Shown here: in pieces, positions 35,188-43,862 of the stretch | How the letters are laid out: each line of letters starts with the position of its first letter | Position numbering within the stretch: position 1 is the stretch's first letter | NCBI RefSeq assembly: GCF_019511525.1 | Contig: NZ_JAEUAT010000017.1 | Span: forward strand, 96,141-160,140 | DNA length: 64,000 bases | Direction: 5' to 3' | Origin: Rhizobium cauense | GTDB lineage: Bacteria > Pseudomonadota > Alphaproteobacteria > Rhizobiales > Rhizobiaceae | Program-made: the position numbers and the translations under genes | The notes under the pieces: generated by a model | Databases searched by the model: none | The model's input: the letters and a program-made list of their open reading frames with translations, nothing else | What the model was told of the DNA's origin: nothing

Positions 35188-35508
35188 TCACTTGCGCGAA
35201 GCGCCGAGCCGGGCGAGAACCTCTGTCGGAATCTGGTAGCGTCGGATGACATCGCCATTGTTTCGCAGTCCGCAGATTTCGCGCTGGATAAACAGCGCCC
35301 ACACGGCGTCCGACGCATCATCGAGCAGTGCCTGACGGTCGTTTCCGCCGTTGTCTGCCGACCAGGCGGCAAGCTTGGCCAACGCTGTCTCCATCTTGCG
35401 GCCCTGCCGCCCCAACGCCTCTGCCCGCTCTGAGGCAAGCTCGTATTCCAATGGATTGAGCGCCGCACCCGACTGGCCGGAGATTGTTCGTGGCGGTCTA
35501 AGGCTCAA
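35188..35508 (-). CDS. Small conserved protein (DUF6665-like)
   Basis: A 106-residue basic, mostly helical protein with LNPLEYELASERAEALGR near 17-34. It resembles small rhizobial proteins annotated as DUF6665; I am not certain of the family. The TTG start is supported by AGGAGG 8 bases upstream. No signal peptide or membrane segment. Function unknown. Confidence 0.6.
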   Translation of the reverse strand: MSLRPPRTISGQSGAALNPLEYELASERAEALGRQGRKMETALAKLAAWSADNGGNDRQALLDDASDAVWALFIQREICGLRNNGDVIRRYQIPTEVLARLGASRK

Positions 35509-35581
35509 GACACCTGCCTCCTAGTCGAGCTCAACGCACGTGGCTCGAGAAAACATCAGGCACAAGCCACCTCGCCGACAA

Positions 35582-35902
35582 TTATTTGGTGTGACATTTG
35601 TCGCTCCTACCTGCTCTTGTCAGAGTGGCTTCGTTGCCCTTGATCCAGAACTCTACATCGTCATTGGCATATCGACCACAATCGGCTGACCTCACCTGAG
35701 GCAGTCTGATCTCACCCGACGTGTCGGAAAAGACCAGAACCACACTTCCGGGCGAACCGCCGGGAGACGAAAAAGCTGCATGGATCCGGATACCCCCGGC
35801 ACACTCGTATTGTGCCTCGATGGGAAAGGCATCGCCCGTCCATAGCAAAAGTGCCGAAAGCGCCAACACCGGGGCCGGGATCTTGATCATCGTCACTCTC
35901 AT
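35582..35902 (-). CDS. MliC-like lysozyme inhibitor family protein
   Basis: A 106-residue exported protein with an N-terminal signal (about 5-25). The mature part follows the MliC pattern: YECAGGI, then SADCGRYANDDVEFWIKGNE and a C-terminal Cys. MliC/PliC proteins inhibit C-type lysozyme. No lipobox Cys is evident, so it would be periplasmic rather than membrane-anchored. The start is uncertain among 35914 (TTG), 35902 (ATG) and 35890 (ATG). Confidence 0.7.
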   Translation of the reverse strand: MRVTMIKIPAPVLALSALLLWTGDAFPIEAQYECAGGIRIHAAFSSPGGSPGSVVLVFSDTSGEIRLPQVRSADCGRYANDDVEFWIKGNEATLTRAGRSDKCHTK

Positions 35903-36001
35903 TCGTCTGCTCAAGCCGTCGATGCGATACTATATCGCTGTGTGTGGACGACGGCCACCGCTGTACCGGAGAGATCGATACGCCAGGACCACGCTACTCT
36001 A

Positions 36002-36535
36002 CTATCGGAAGAGCCGATCGACATAGTCACGACCGATGCCGACCTTCTCGTAGTGGTCGCGACAAAGAGCAATATAATTATGCACATCGAAGAACCCATC
36101 CGGCTCTCCATTCTCGTCGAGCCAGATCAATGGACCCTTGACTTGAAAGAATACCTTCATCGGCTGCTCGTGCTCGTAGGCGACCAAGGTATGCCCCTCG
36201 CCAGGCGTTTCGTAGACGAAATCGCCTGCGGTCGCTGTCCATTCGTGTTCCAGGTATCCCCATTTTCCGGAGATCGTGTAGGCGAAGACCTCGTGCGGAT
36301 GATAGTGCCGATTTACTAGCCCAGCCTGCTTGGCCATCAGGATGTCGCACCACTTGTTCTGTGTCGGCGAAATCCAGAGTGGCCGCGAGGAGACCGTGTC
36401 CGTAAAGGGAACATAGAAGCGCTCGTCGTCCGTCGGTGCGTCGTTAAGATAGACCTCCGGTAGCGCGTCCGGCTGGAAGACCCGGCTGATCGGTTTCAGA
36501 TCCTTCCAGAATTCGGTAGTCGCTAATTCAGGCAT
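36002..36535 (-). CDS. 2,4'-dihydroxyacetophenone dioxygenase-like cupin
   Basis: A 177-residue cupin. The first cupin motif is RHYHPHEVFAYTISG (His77, His79, Glu82), and the second contains GDFVYETPGEGHT (His115), giving a mononuclear metal site. The overall pattern matches the 2,4'-dihydroxyacetophenone dioxygenase family, which cleaves the C-C bond of an aryl hydroxyketone to an aromatic acid and formate. GGGGAG precedes the ATG. It is the last gene of the minus-strand catabolic/transport operon, 24 bases after the thiamine-diphosphate enzyme. The exact substrate is unknown. Confidence 0.8.
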   Translation of the reverse strand: MPELATTEFWKDLKPISRVFQPDALPEVYLNDAPTDDERFYVPFTDTVSSRPLWISPTQNKWCDILMAKQAGLVNRHYHPHEVFAYTISGKWGYLEHEWTATAGDFVYETPGEGHTLVAYEHEQPMKVFFQVKGPLIWLDENGEPDGFFDVHNYIALCRDHYEKVGIGRDYVDRLFR

Positions 36536-36559
36536 TTGGTGCTCCCCATTCCAGACTGT

Positions 36560-38281
36560 CTATGCGCGTACTTGCACATCAAGCAATGCCATGCGCCGCT
36601 CCTCGTCGATGTAGCGAATGGCGCGGAGAAGCGCTGCCTCGAGATCGGCACCCTGCTCTACTCTTTCGGCGTGGGCACGGCTCGCCTGCGCTATCTTTGA
36701 GAAATCCGGGATTGGTGCGAGCGAGGTGAGCGGCATTCGGTTCGCTTTGGCTGCATAGCCATCGGGATAGAGGCCAACCACAGATTGGCGCACCGCACCC
36801 CATTCGGCATTGTTCACGATCACCAACAGGATGGGGAGCGAGAGAGCCTCGGCGATCTGATGGCAGGCAACCGGATTGGAAAAGATATAGGAGCCATCGC
36901 CCATCGTCGCCACGACCAAGCGGTCGCGGTCGGCAAGCTGCATGCCAAGCGCTGCAGGGAAGGACCAGCCGAGACCGCCCGAATGCGGCTCCTGGTACCA
37001 GGCGCGATTGTCAGCGAGTTGCATAGGTGCAAGCGGGCATCCAAGTTCCGACAACACCGTCACCTCACGCCCGTGAATCGCTCTGGAGAGCGTCAGGCTT
37101 ACCCAGTCCTTGGTCATCGGCTCTGCGCATCCTGCCTCTGCCCGCGCCAGCACAGCCATCCTCGCCTTGCGGTTCGCCGCGCCAACCGCGTTGACCCTGT
37201 CTGCAACATCACTGCCGGGAGACAATCGAGACATTGCCGCACTCAACGCCAGCAAACCGTCTGCAATCTCGCAGGCAATCGTGACATCCGAACGAAAATA
37301 GCGAACCGGAAATCGCTGGAACAGCGGATCTTGTCCGAGTTGAATGACCTTACAGCCTTCCTTAAGGGGATGAGTGTCGGGCGCCCAAGGAGCAAGTGCA
37401 TCGACGACCAGCACGACATCGGCATCAGCCAGCAAGGGCGCAGGATCGGCCTGCGCCGCCATCGGATGGTCGGTCGGTAGCGCCAATTGGACTGCCCAAT
37501 ACTGGCAAACCGGAATTCCCCACTCCTTGGCAAGTGCAGAAAGCGCTGCAAAGCCCGCTTCAGATCCAGCGCCGCGCTGCGCAAAAATGACCGGATGGCG
37601 GGCGGATGCGAGCAGTCGCGCCGCCTCTTCGATTGCTTTTGGATCCGGCACATGGATCGCAGGCTCCATGTGCACGGGCTCCCTCAAGCCATTGGTCCTG
37701 CAAGGTTGGCAGAGAACCTCCCGCGGAAGCCCAACGTAGATCGGACCACGTGGCGTCGACGTTGCGATCGCATGAGCCCGATCGACCATTTGATGCACAT
37801 GCTCTGGGAAGCGCAGTTCGTCGTCCCATTTCACAGCTTCGCGTACCAGCGAAGTCTGGTCACGCATCTCTTGCCCCCATCCAATTGGCACAGTTCGCGA
37901 ACCCAGATGGCCGCTCTCGGAAACTGGCGTCTTTCCCGAAAAGAGCAGTATGGGTATGTGTTCGGTGGCGGCATTGATCGCGCCGATCGCGCAGTTTGCA
38001 AGCCCGACATTGGTGTGCGCCATGACTGCCTGCACACGCCCGGTCGCCAGATAGTAACCGTGTGCCATGCCCATCGCCGCGTTCTCGTGCGGAATGACGA
38101 TCGCTTCCGGCACCGGAATACCCTTGGCTTCGGCCTCAGCCAGCCCTTCGATGATGGGCGGAAAGTCGGTTCCTGAATTGGCGAAAATGTAGTCGATGCC
38201 AATGGCCTTCAGCCGCGCCAGCAACGCCCCGCCGGCAGTCATCGTCAGCTCTGCGACTTGGCACTCGCCGTTATCGTTCAT
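36560..38281 (-). CDS. Thiamine-diphosphate-dependent enzyme (benzoylformate decarboxylase/acetolactate synthase-like)
   Basis: A 573-residue member of the POX/BFD/ALS family. The catalytic Glu66 sits in IPHENAAMGMAHG. The ThDP-binding motif is GDGSYIFSNP followed about 25 residues later by VNNAEWGAVR. Domains in order are the pyrimidine-binding domain (about 15-180), the central domain (about 205-340) and the pyrophosphate-binding domain (about 395-560). It could decarboxylate an aryl 2-oxoacid or cleave/form a C-C bond at a carbonyl. AGGGGAAA precedes the ATG. Neighbouring aldehyde dehydrogenase and SDR genes favour an aldehyde-producing role, not branched amino acid synthesis. Confidence 0.82.
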   Translation of the reverse strand: MNDNGECQVAELTMTAGGALLARLKAIGIDYIFANSGTDFPPIIEGLAEAEAKGIPVPEAIVIPHENAAMGMAHGYYLATGRVQAVMAHTNVGLANCAIGAINAATEHIPILLFSGKTPVSESGHLGSRTVPIGWGQEMRDQTSLVREAVKWDDELRFPEHVHQMVDRAHAIATSTPRGPIYVGLPREVLCQPCRTNGLREPVHMEPAIHVPDPKAIEEAARLLASARHPVIFAQRGAGSEAGFAALSALAKEWGIPVCQYWAVQLALPTDHPMAAQADPAPLLADADVVLVVDALAPWAPDTHPLKEGCKVIQLGQDPLFQRFPVRYFRSDVTIACEIADGLLALSAAMSRLSPGSDVADRVNAVGAANRKARMAVLARAEAGCAEPMTKDWVSLTLSRAIHGREVTVLSELGCPLAPMQLADNRAWYQEPHSGGLGWSFPAALGMQLADRDRLVVATMGDGSYIFSNPVACHQIAEALSLPILLVIVNNAEWGAVRQSVVGLYPDGYAAKANRMPLTSLAPIPDFSKIAQASRAHAERVEQGADLEAALLRAIRYIDEERRMALLDVQVRA

Positions 38282-38293
38282 GGTTTTCCCCTG

Positions 38294-39064
38294 CTATACA
38301 CTCATGCCGCCATCAACCATCAGTGTCGTGCCCGTGACGAAGCTTGATTGGCTTGAGGCAAGATAGAGGACGGATTTCGCGACCTCCTCCGGCGTACCGT
38401 GTCGCCCAAGGGGGATGAGTCGATTGAAGAATTCTGTGCCATCGACATTGGTGGCCGCGCCAAGTCCCTCTTCCACCGCAAGTTGGAAGCTGTTGTCGAT
38501 TGGACCAGGATGGATCGAGTTGACGCGAATGCCGCGCGGCGCCAGTTCCTTGGCAAGACAACGCATAAGACCAACCTGCGCATGTTTGGCAGTGATGTAG
38601 GCATAGACACCTGCGTCCCCGCGCACACCCGCAACCGACGAGGTGATCACGATGCTGCCGCCGTCACGCATGACAGGCACAACGAACTTTGCTGCCAGGA
38701 AAGCTCCCTTGACGTGCACCGCCTGAACAGCATCGAAAACGTCTTCAGGGTAACTCTCTATCGGAGCCACGGTGCCGAAATTGCCCGCATTGGAAAACAG
38801 CACGTCCACGAGGCCGAACCGCTCCACTGTTTGCTTGGCATAGCGCCTGACGTCGCCAGCGTTTGAGACATCCCCTTCAATCAGCTCTATCCGGCCCGGT
38901 GGCAAGGCCGCTGCCGCTTTCTCCAGTGCTTGCGACGACAGATCAACCAGCGCAACGTTTGCGCCTTCGGCGAGGAACAGTCTTGCGGCCGCCAGGCCGA
39001 GACTGCCAGCACCGCCAGTGACAATGCAGGTCTTTCCGTCCAGCATCCCCAATGTATTCTCCAT
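38294..39064 (-). CDS. Short-chain dehydrogenase/reductase
   Basis: A 256-residue classical SDR. The cofactor motif TGGAGSLG lies at 16-23, and Asp41 after the second strand favours NAD(H). The catalytic residues are Ser142/143, Tyr156 and Lys160 (YITAK). The C-terminal GTTLMVDGGMSV is typical. It overlaps the aldehyde dehydrogenase stop (ATGA) and ends 12 bases before the thiamine-diphosphate gene. It probably oxidises or reduces an alcohol/ketone in the same pathway. Confidence 0.87.
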   Translation of the reverse strand: MENTLGMLDGKTCIVTGGAGSLGLAAARLFLAEGANVALVDLSSQALEKAAAALPPGRIELIEGDVSNAGDVRRYAKQTVERFGLVDVLFSNAGNFGTVAPIESYPEDVFDAVQAVHVKGAFLAAKFVVPVMRDGGSIVITSSVAGVRGDAGVYAYITAKHAQVGLMRCLAKELAPRGIRVNSIHPGPIDNSFQLAVEEGLGAATNVDGTEFFNRLIPLGRHGTPEEVAKSVLYLASSQSSFVTGTTLMVDGGMSV

Positions 39065-40515
39065 CAGATCGGATAGTGGACAGGGCCATCCTGGATGGTG
39101 ATCCAGCGCAATTCGGTGAACTCGGCAATTCCTGCCTTGCCGCCAAACCGCCCGTAACCGGAATCCTTGACACCGCCGAAGGGCATCTGCGCTTCGTCAT
39201 GTACCGTCGGGCCATTGATGTGGCAAATGCCGGACTCGATACGTTTGGCAACGGCCATTGCCCGGTTAACATCTCTGCCGAAGACTGCCGACGAAAGCCC
39301 GTACTCCGTATCGTTGGCAACGCGAACGGCCTCGTCGATGGAGCCTACACGCACCACCGAAACGACCGGACCGAAGCTCTCCTCGCCATATATCCGCATA
39401 GAAGGCGTGACGCGATCGAGGAGTGTCGCGTCGACAATCGTGCCGTTCACGTCGCCGCCGGCAGCTAGAACCGCGCCCTTCGAGAGCGCGTCCCTCACCA
39501 GTGCGTCAATGCGCTGGGCAGCCCTGGCGTCCACGACTGAGCCGAGTGGCGTATTGCCCTTGCGCGGATCACCAGCCTTGAGCGTCTTCACCTTCGCTGC
39601 CAGCGCCTCGACGAACGTATCGGCGATCTTGTCGTCCACGACGATCCGCTCGGTCGACATACATATCTGCCCTTGGTTCATGAAGGCACCGAACGCAGCA
39701 GCGGCGACCGCCTGCTCGATATCAGCATCGTCGAGCACAACAAATGGCGCCTTTCCGCCCAATTCCAGCAGCGCGGGCTTCAAATGGCGGCCCGCAGTTT
39801 CAGCAATGATGCGTCCGACACGTGTCGAGCCCGTAAAATTGACCCGGCGCACCGCGGGATGAGCAATAAGGGCCTCAACGATGCCGCCCGCATCCTCGGG
39901 TGCATTGGACACCGCATTCAAGACGCCCTCGGGAAGACCGGCCTCATGCAATGCGTCGACGATCAGCCTGTGTGTTCGCGGGCAAATCTCCGAGGTCTTC
40001 ATGACGACAGTGTTGCCGCAGGCGAGTGGCGTTGCCAGGGAACGGACACCCAAAATTACCGGAGCATTCCACGGTGCGATGGACAGGACGACGCCGGCCG
40101 GCTGGCGGATCGCCATAGCCAGACTTCCCGGCCGATTGGAGGGTATCACCTCTCCTGCAATCTGGGTCGTAAGCGAAGCCGCCTCACGCAACATGTCAGC
40201 AGCCAAACCGACATTGAACATCGCCCAGCCTGCCGTCGCGCCTGTTTCCGCCGCCATGGCAGCGACGAACTCGGAAGCCTTTTCCTGCAATCTGTCAGCG
40301 GCAGCAAGCAACAGCTTACGGCGCTGGCCGGGGCCGGTCGCAGCCCAGGCAGGGAACGCCTTGGCGGCCGCGTTTGCGGCTTGGCGAGCATCCTCCACCG
40401 AAGCCGCGGCAACGGTAGAGGCGACTTCGCCCGAGATCGGGTTCAATCGCTCGAAACTGCGGCCATCGGTCGCTTCCACTTCCGTATTGTTGATCTTCAA
40501 GCCAAGCATGTTCAT
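39064..40515 (-). CDS. Aldehyde dehydrogenase (salicylaldehyde/vanillin dehydrogenase-like)
   Basis: A 483-residue NAD(P)-dependent aldehyde dehydrogenase with catalytic Cys285 in NQGQICMS and general base Glu251 in LELGGKAP. The NFTGSTRVG cofactor motif is near 226-234. Overall it resembles the aromatic (vanillin/benzaldehyde/salicylaldehyde) branch, oxidising an aryl aldehyde to the acid. AAGGAGATGGC precedes the ATG. It is the first enzyme gene after the transporter genes. Confidence 0.87.
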   Translation of the reverse strand: MNMLGLKINNTEVEATDGRSFERLNPISGEVASTVAAASVEDARQAANAAAKAFPAWAATGPGQRRKLLLAAADRLQEKASEFVAAMAAETGATAGWAMFNVGLAADMLREAASLTTQIAGEVIPSNRPGSLAMAIRQPAGVVLSIAPWNAPVILGVRSLATPLACGNTVVMKTSEICPRTHRLIVDALHEAGLPEGVLNAVSNAPEDAGGIVEALIAHPAVRRVNFTGSTRVGRIIAETAGRHLKPALLELGGKAPFVVLDDADIEQAVAAAAFGAFMNQGQICMSTERIVVDDKIADTFVEALAAKVKTLKAGDPRKGNTPLGSVVDARAAQRIDALVRDALSKGAVLAAGGDVNGTIVDATLLDRVTPSMRIYGEESFGPVVSVVRVGSIDEAVRVANDTEYGLSSAVFGRDVNRAMAVAKRIESGICHINGPTVHDEAQMPFGGVKDSGYGRFGGKAGIAEFTELRWITIQDGPVHYPI

Positions 40516-40535
40516 GCCATCTCCTTGTCATAAAA

Positions 40536-41255
40536 TCATATTGTCGCGCTGGCGCCGAGGAAGGCACGCTGTATTGCGGGATCATCCTTGAGTGCTTGAG
40601 CAGGTCCCTCACCGGTGATTCTTCCTGCCTCGGCGAGATAACAGCGGTCAGCGATCGAAAGGCTCTTCTTCACGTTCTGCTCGACAATCAGAAGCGCAAG
40701 GCCCGTCTTTCGAATCCGCGCCAGACTTTCGAACAACTCTCCGACGACGACCGGCGCGAGGCCGAGGCTAGGCTCGTCCAACATCAACAACTGCGGCTTT
40801 GACATCAAAGCCCGCCCGATCGCCACCATCTGCTGCTCGCCACCCGACATCGTGTTGACGAACTGTGCGCGCCGGTCGCGAAGCTTGGGAAAGAGTTCAT
40901 AGACGTAGTTCCGGCTCTCGGCCGTGGAAGCCCGCGCACGCCTTGCATAAGCACCGAGCGCGAGATTTTCCGCGACCGTTAACTCGCCGAAGACTCCCCG
41001 TCCCTCAGGAACCAAGGCAATGCCCGCTTCCAGGATATCGTGCGCGGGCATTCCCATAATTCTCGCCCCGGCGAAATTGATCACAGCCCCCGTGTCTACC
41101 CGCGCTATCCCGGCAATCGATTTAAGCAATGACGATTTTCCGGCGCCGTTGGCGCCGAGGATGGCCACGGTCTCGCCTTTGCCGACCTTAATCGACACGC
41201 GATCAAGCGCAACGTGTCGCCCATAGTGTAGAGAAAGGTTGGTGACCTCAAGCAT
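40536..41255 (-). CDS. ABC transporter ATP-binding protein LivF-type
   Basis: A 239-residue ATPase of the branched-chain/hydrophobic amino acid uptake (LIV) family. Walker A is GANGAGKSS, the signature MSGGEQQM and Walker B LLMLDEPSLGLAP. The start is ATG 41255 behind GGGGGG; the open frame upstream lies in livG. It overlaps livG by 8 bases. In this operon it should power uptake of an aromatic compound. Confidence 0.9.
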   Translation of the reverse strand: MLEVTNLSLHYGRHVALDRVSIKVGKGETVAILGANGAGKSSLLKSIAGIARVDTGAVINFAGARIMGMPAHDILEAGIALVPEGRGVFGELTVAENLALGAYARRARASTAESRNYVYELFPKLRDRRAQFVNTMSGGEQQMVAIGRALMSKPQLLMLDEPSLGLAPVVVGELFESLARIRKTGLALLIVEQNVKKSLSIADRCYLAEAGRITGEGPAQALKDDPAIQRAFLGASATI

Positions 41256-41976
41256 GGTGCCCCCCAAGATAGGCGGTGACCACGTCCTGGTTGGCGAGCG
41301 CTTCAGCGGTCGGCGCATCAGCGATCTTGCGCCCGGCGTTCATCACGACGCAACGATTACAGACAGCCCGGATTGCCTCCATCACATGCTCCACAAGAAG
41401 GATCGTGATCCCGCGGTTCTTCAGCGAATGAATGAGATCGATCCCGGCTCGCAGTTCCGTGGGGTTCAGTCCAGCCAGCCACTCATCCAGCAGCAGTAGT
41501 TGCGGCTCAGCCGCTAGCGCGCGAGCGAGTTCCATGCGCTTCAAGTCGATGTAGGTCAGGTCCTGCGCTGTCTGATAGGCGCGATGAGTGAGACCAACAT
41601 CGTCAAGCCGCGCCAACGCCTCCTCTTCGGCCGCGCTGCCCCAGAGCTTTCGAGGGCCGAAAGCAAGCGCGACTGTAACATTTTCGATAACACTCAGTGA
41701 CGGCAGGGAGCGCACCAGCTGAAAGGTGCGCGACACGCTTTTTCTGGCGACCTGGTCCGGCGCCAGACCGGATATGAGTTGATCGTCCAACGCAATCGTT
41801 CCGCCGGTCGGCCTGAGGTGTCCGGAAATCATGTTGAGAACCGTGGTCTTGCCTGAACCGTTTGGACCGAGCAAACCCACCACTTCGCCGCGCTCTATGG
41901 AAAAGGAGACTGCATTGACCGCCGTCAGTCCGCCGAAGCGCTTGGTCAAGCCGGAAACTGTCAGAAGTTCGCTCAT
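41248..41976 (-). CDS. ABC transporter ATP-binding protein LivG-type
   Basis: A 242-residue LIV-family ATPase and partner of the LivF-type protein. Walker A is GPNGSGKTT. Walker B appears as LLLLDEWLAGLNP, where DEW replaces the common DEP. The usual LSGGQQ signature is missing: the equivalent region reads DLTYIDLKRMELARAL. That is unusual and may weaken or alter ATP hydrolysis at one site. The start overlaps livM by ATGA. Confidence 0.85.
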   Translation of the reverse strand: MSELLTVSGLTKRFGGLTAVNAVSFSIERGEVVGLLGPNGSGKTTVLNMISGHLRPTGGTIALDDQLISGLAPDQVARKSVSRTFQLVRSLPSLSVIENVTVALAFGPRKLWGSAAEEEALARLDDVGLTHRAYQTAQDLTYIDLKRMELARALAAEPQLLLLDEWLAGLNPTELRAGIDLIHSLKNRGITILLVEHVMEAIRAVCNRCVVMNAGRKIADAPTAEALANQDVVTAYLGGHHA

Positions 41977-42926
41977 TCGGCCACCCCCGGAACTGCGCGC
42001 GACTTGCCGTTATGCCGCCGCTTCCAGCTCTCCTCGATAAAGGCCAGGACGCCGCGCGGAAGGACGAAGACAATCGCAATGAAGAGCAAGCCAAGAATAA
42101 TCGAGTAGTGGTTCGGGAAGTTCGCCGACAGCCATTCGAACAACAGGAACAATGGCACAGCTCCGAGCAGGGGCCCACCCAGTCTGCTAGCTCCGCCAAG
42201 CAGAGCCATGATCAACGTCAGGAAGGAAATTGTGGGATTGAAGGCGATCGCTGGTTCCACGTAGGTCCAGCGCGGAGCCTGGATGGCACCAACGAGGGTG
42301 ATGATAACGGAGCTGACGGCAAACAGAGCAATTTTCACGCGGGCAATGTTGATACCACAATGGGCAGCCACCACCTCATCGTCACCGATCACCTTGAGCG
42401 CAAGCCCGATTCTGCTGCGCCCAACGGCCCAAGAGATAACGAACGTGGCCGCGGCAAGCGCCAAAAGCTGCCAGTATATTCCCTCCGGCGTGACCGGAAG
42501 GAATATGTAGCGACCGAGCGTGCCGGTCATGTTGACCTCGTACCATGTCACAAGTTGGCGGACGAGTTCAGCAAGACCGAAGGTGAAGATGACGAAATAA
42601 ACGCCTGCAAGCCTCAGCGTCGACAGGCCGACCACGAGCGCGACAATTAGACCTATCACGCCAGCAATGAGCAGTAGCACCGGATAAGGGACGCTCTCGC
42701 TGAGCACCGCGCAGGTATAGGCGCCGATGCCGAAAAAGGCGACGGTTGCGAGCGACACATAGCGCGTCGGGCCGGAAAACAATGCCCAGGCCGTCGCGAG
42801 AGTGACATAACCGAGCATCCCGATCATCAGCGTGACGCTGTACGGGCTGGCAAAGGATGGCAGGAACGCCAGTGCTGCGACAATTGCGATAAATGTTCCC
42901 GCCTGCAGAAGAGTGGCGCGCCTCAT
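41973..42926 (-). CDS. ABC transporter permease LivM-type
   Basis: A 317-residue inner-membrane permease with about eight to ten hydrophobic helices. It carries the LivM-type cytoplasmic loop SRIGLALKVIGDDEVVAAHCGINIARVK near 185-212 (partly quoted). The start at 42926 overlaps the livH stop (ATGA); 12 more open codons upstream are not used. A basic tail follows the last helix. Confidence 0.89.
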   Translation of the reverse strand: MRRATLLQAGTFIAIVAALAFLPSFASPYSVTLMIGMLGYVTLATAWALFSGPTRYVSLATVAFFGIGAYTCAVLSESVPYPVLLLIAGVIGLIVALVVGLSTLRLAGVYFVIFTFGLAELVRQLVTWYEVNMTGTLGRYIFLPVTPEGIYWQLLALAAATFVISWAVGRSRIGLALKVIGDDEVVAAHCGINIARVKIALFAVSSVIITLVGAIQAPRWTYVEPAIAFNPTISFLTLIMALLGGASRLGGPLLGAVPLFLLFEWLSANFPNHYSIILGLLFIAIVFVLPRGVLAFIEESWKRRHNGKSRAVPGVAE

Positions 42927-43795
42927 CGAGAAACCCTTCCGAAAAGACCGGCAGGACGCCACAGCAGCACGGCAAGGAAGATGAGATAGGTCGCGGCCAG
43001 GGTAAGCCCTGGAGAGACATAGGTCGCTACAAAGGTTTCGACCACACCAAGGATCAGGCCCGCCGAAAGTGCGCCGATAACATTGCCAACGCCACCCATG
43101 ATAACGACAATCAACGCCTTCATGGTGAAGACCACGCCCGAAGTCGCCGTGAATGTCTGGTACATGGAAATGACAACGCCACCGGCGGCCGCAAGCGCTC
43201 CCCCAAGTGCAAATGCAGTGCGAGCGGCCTTGTCGACGTTGATGCCGACGAGCGGCGCAGAGGATGGTGAAACCGAGACAGCACGCAGCGCGGTACCCCA
43301 GAGCGTTCGCGTCAGAGCGAGATAGATTCCAAGACCAAGTGTAACCGCCATACCCAGCGCCAACAGCCGGTTGGCCGCAAGCGTCGCACCGAACACGTTC
43401 ACAGGGACATTGAGGTAGCTGTAACTGGTAAAATTCGCACCGAATACCACCAGCAAAAGTCCCTGGATCACAAAAAGCAGGCCGAACGTCGCCAGGATCG
43501 AGTCGATCTCAAGGCTTGCCCTGTCGCGGGCGCGGGCAACAAGCGGGCGCATCATCACCCCGTACACGCCATAGCCGAGAACAAAGCCCGCTGGCACAGC
43601 AATGACAAGGCCAAGCACGGGACTGATCCCCCAGTGTGAAAACATCACGTATGCGAGAAATGAAGCCGCTATGATCGTCTCACCATAGGCGAGGTTCATG
43701 ATGCGAGCGATGCCGTACTGGAGCGTCAGCCCCATGGCGACGAGCGCATAGGTTCCGCCGAGCACCAGCCCGGACAACAGGGCTGTGACGAGCAT
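42923..43795 (-). CDS. ABC transporter permease LivH-type
   Basis: A 290-residue LivH-family permease with about eight helices. Its N-terminus (LVLGGTYALVAMGLTLQYG) and RIMNLAYGE motif are typical. The loop TLWGTALRAVSVSPSSAPLVGI (partly quoted) corresponds to the ATPase-contact region. The start at 43795 is set by AGGAGG 3 bases upstream. It follows the binding protein by 67 bases. Confidence 0.89.
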   Translation of the reverse strand: MLVTALLSGLVLGGTYALVAMGLTLQYGIARIMNLAYGETIIAASFLAYVMFSHWGISPVLGLVIAVPAGFVLGYGVYGVMMRPLVARARDRASLEIDSILATFGLLFVIQGLLLVVFGANFTSYSYLNVPVNVFGATLAANRLLALGMAVTLGLGIYLALTRTLWGTALRAVSVSPSSAPLVGINVDKAARTAFALGGALAAAGGVVISMYQTFTATSGVVFTMKALIVVIMGGVGNVIGALSAGLILGVVETFVATYVSPGLTLAATYLIFLAVLLWRPAGLFGRVSR

Positions 43796-43862
43796 CAGCC
43801 TCCTCCTTTTTCGATGCTTGCGGGGCGGCGCGCATTTCCTGGAACGCGCGCCGCCTGCGGCG

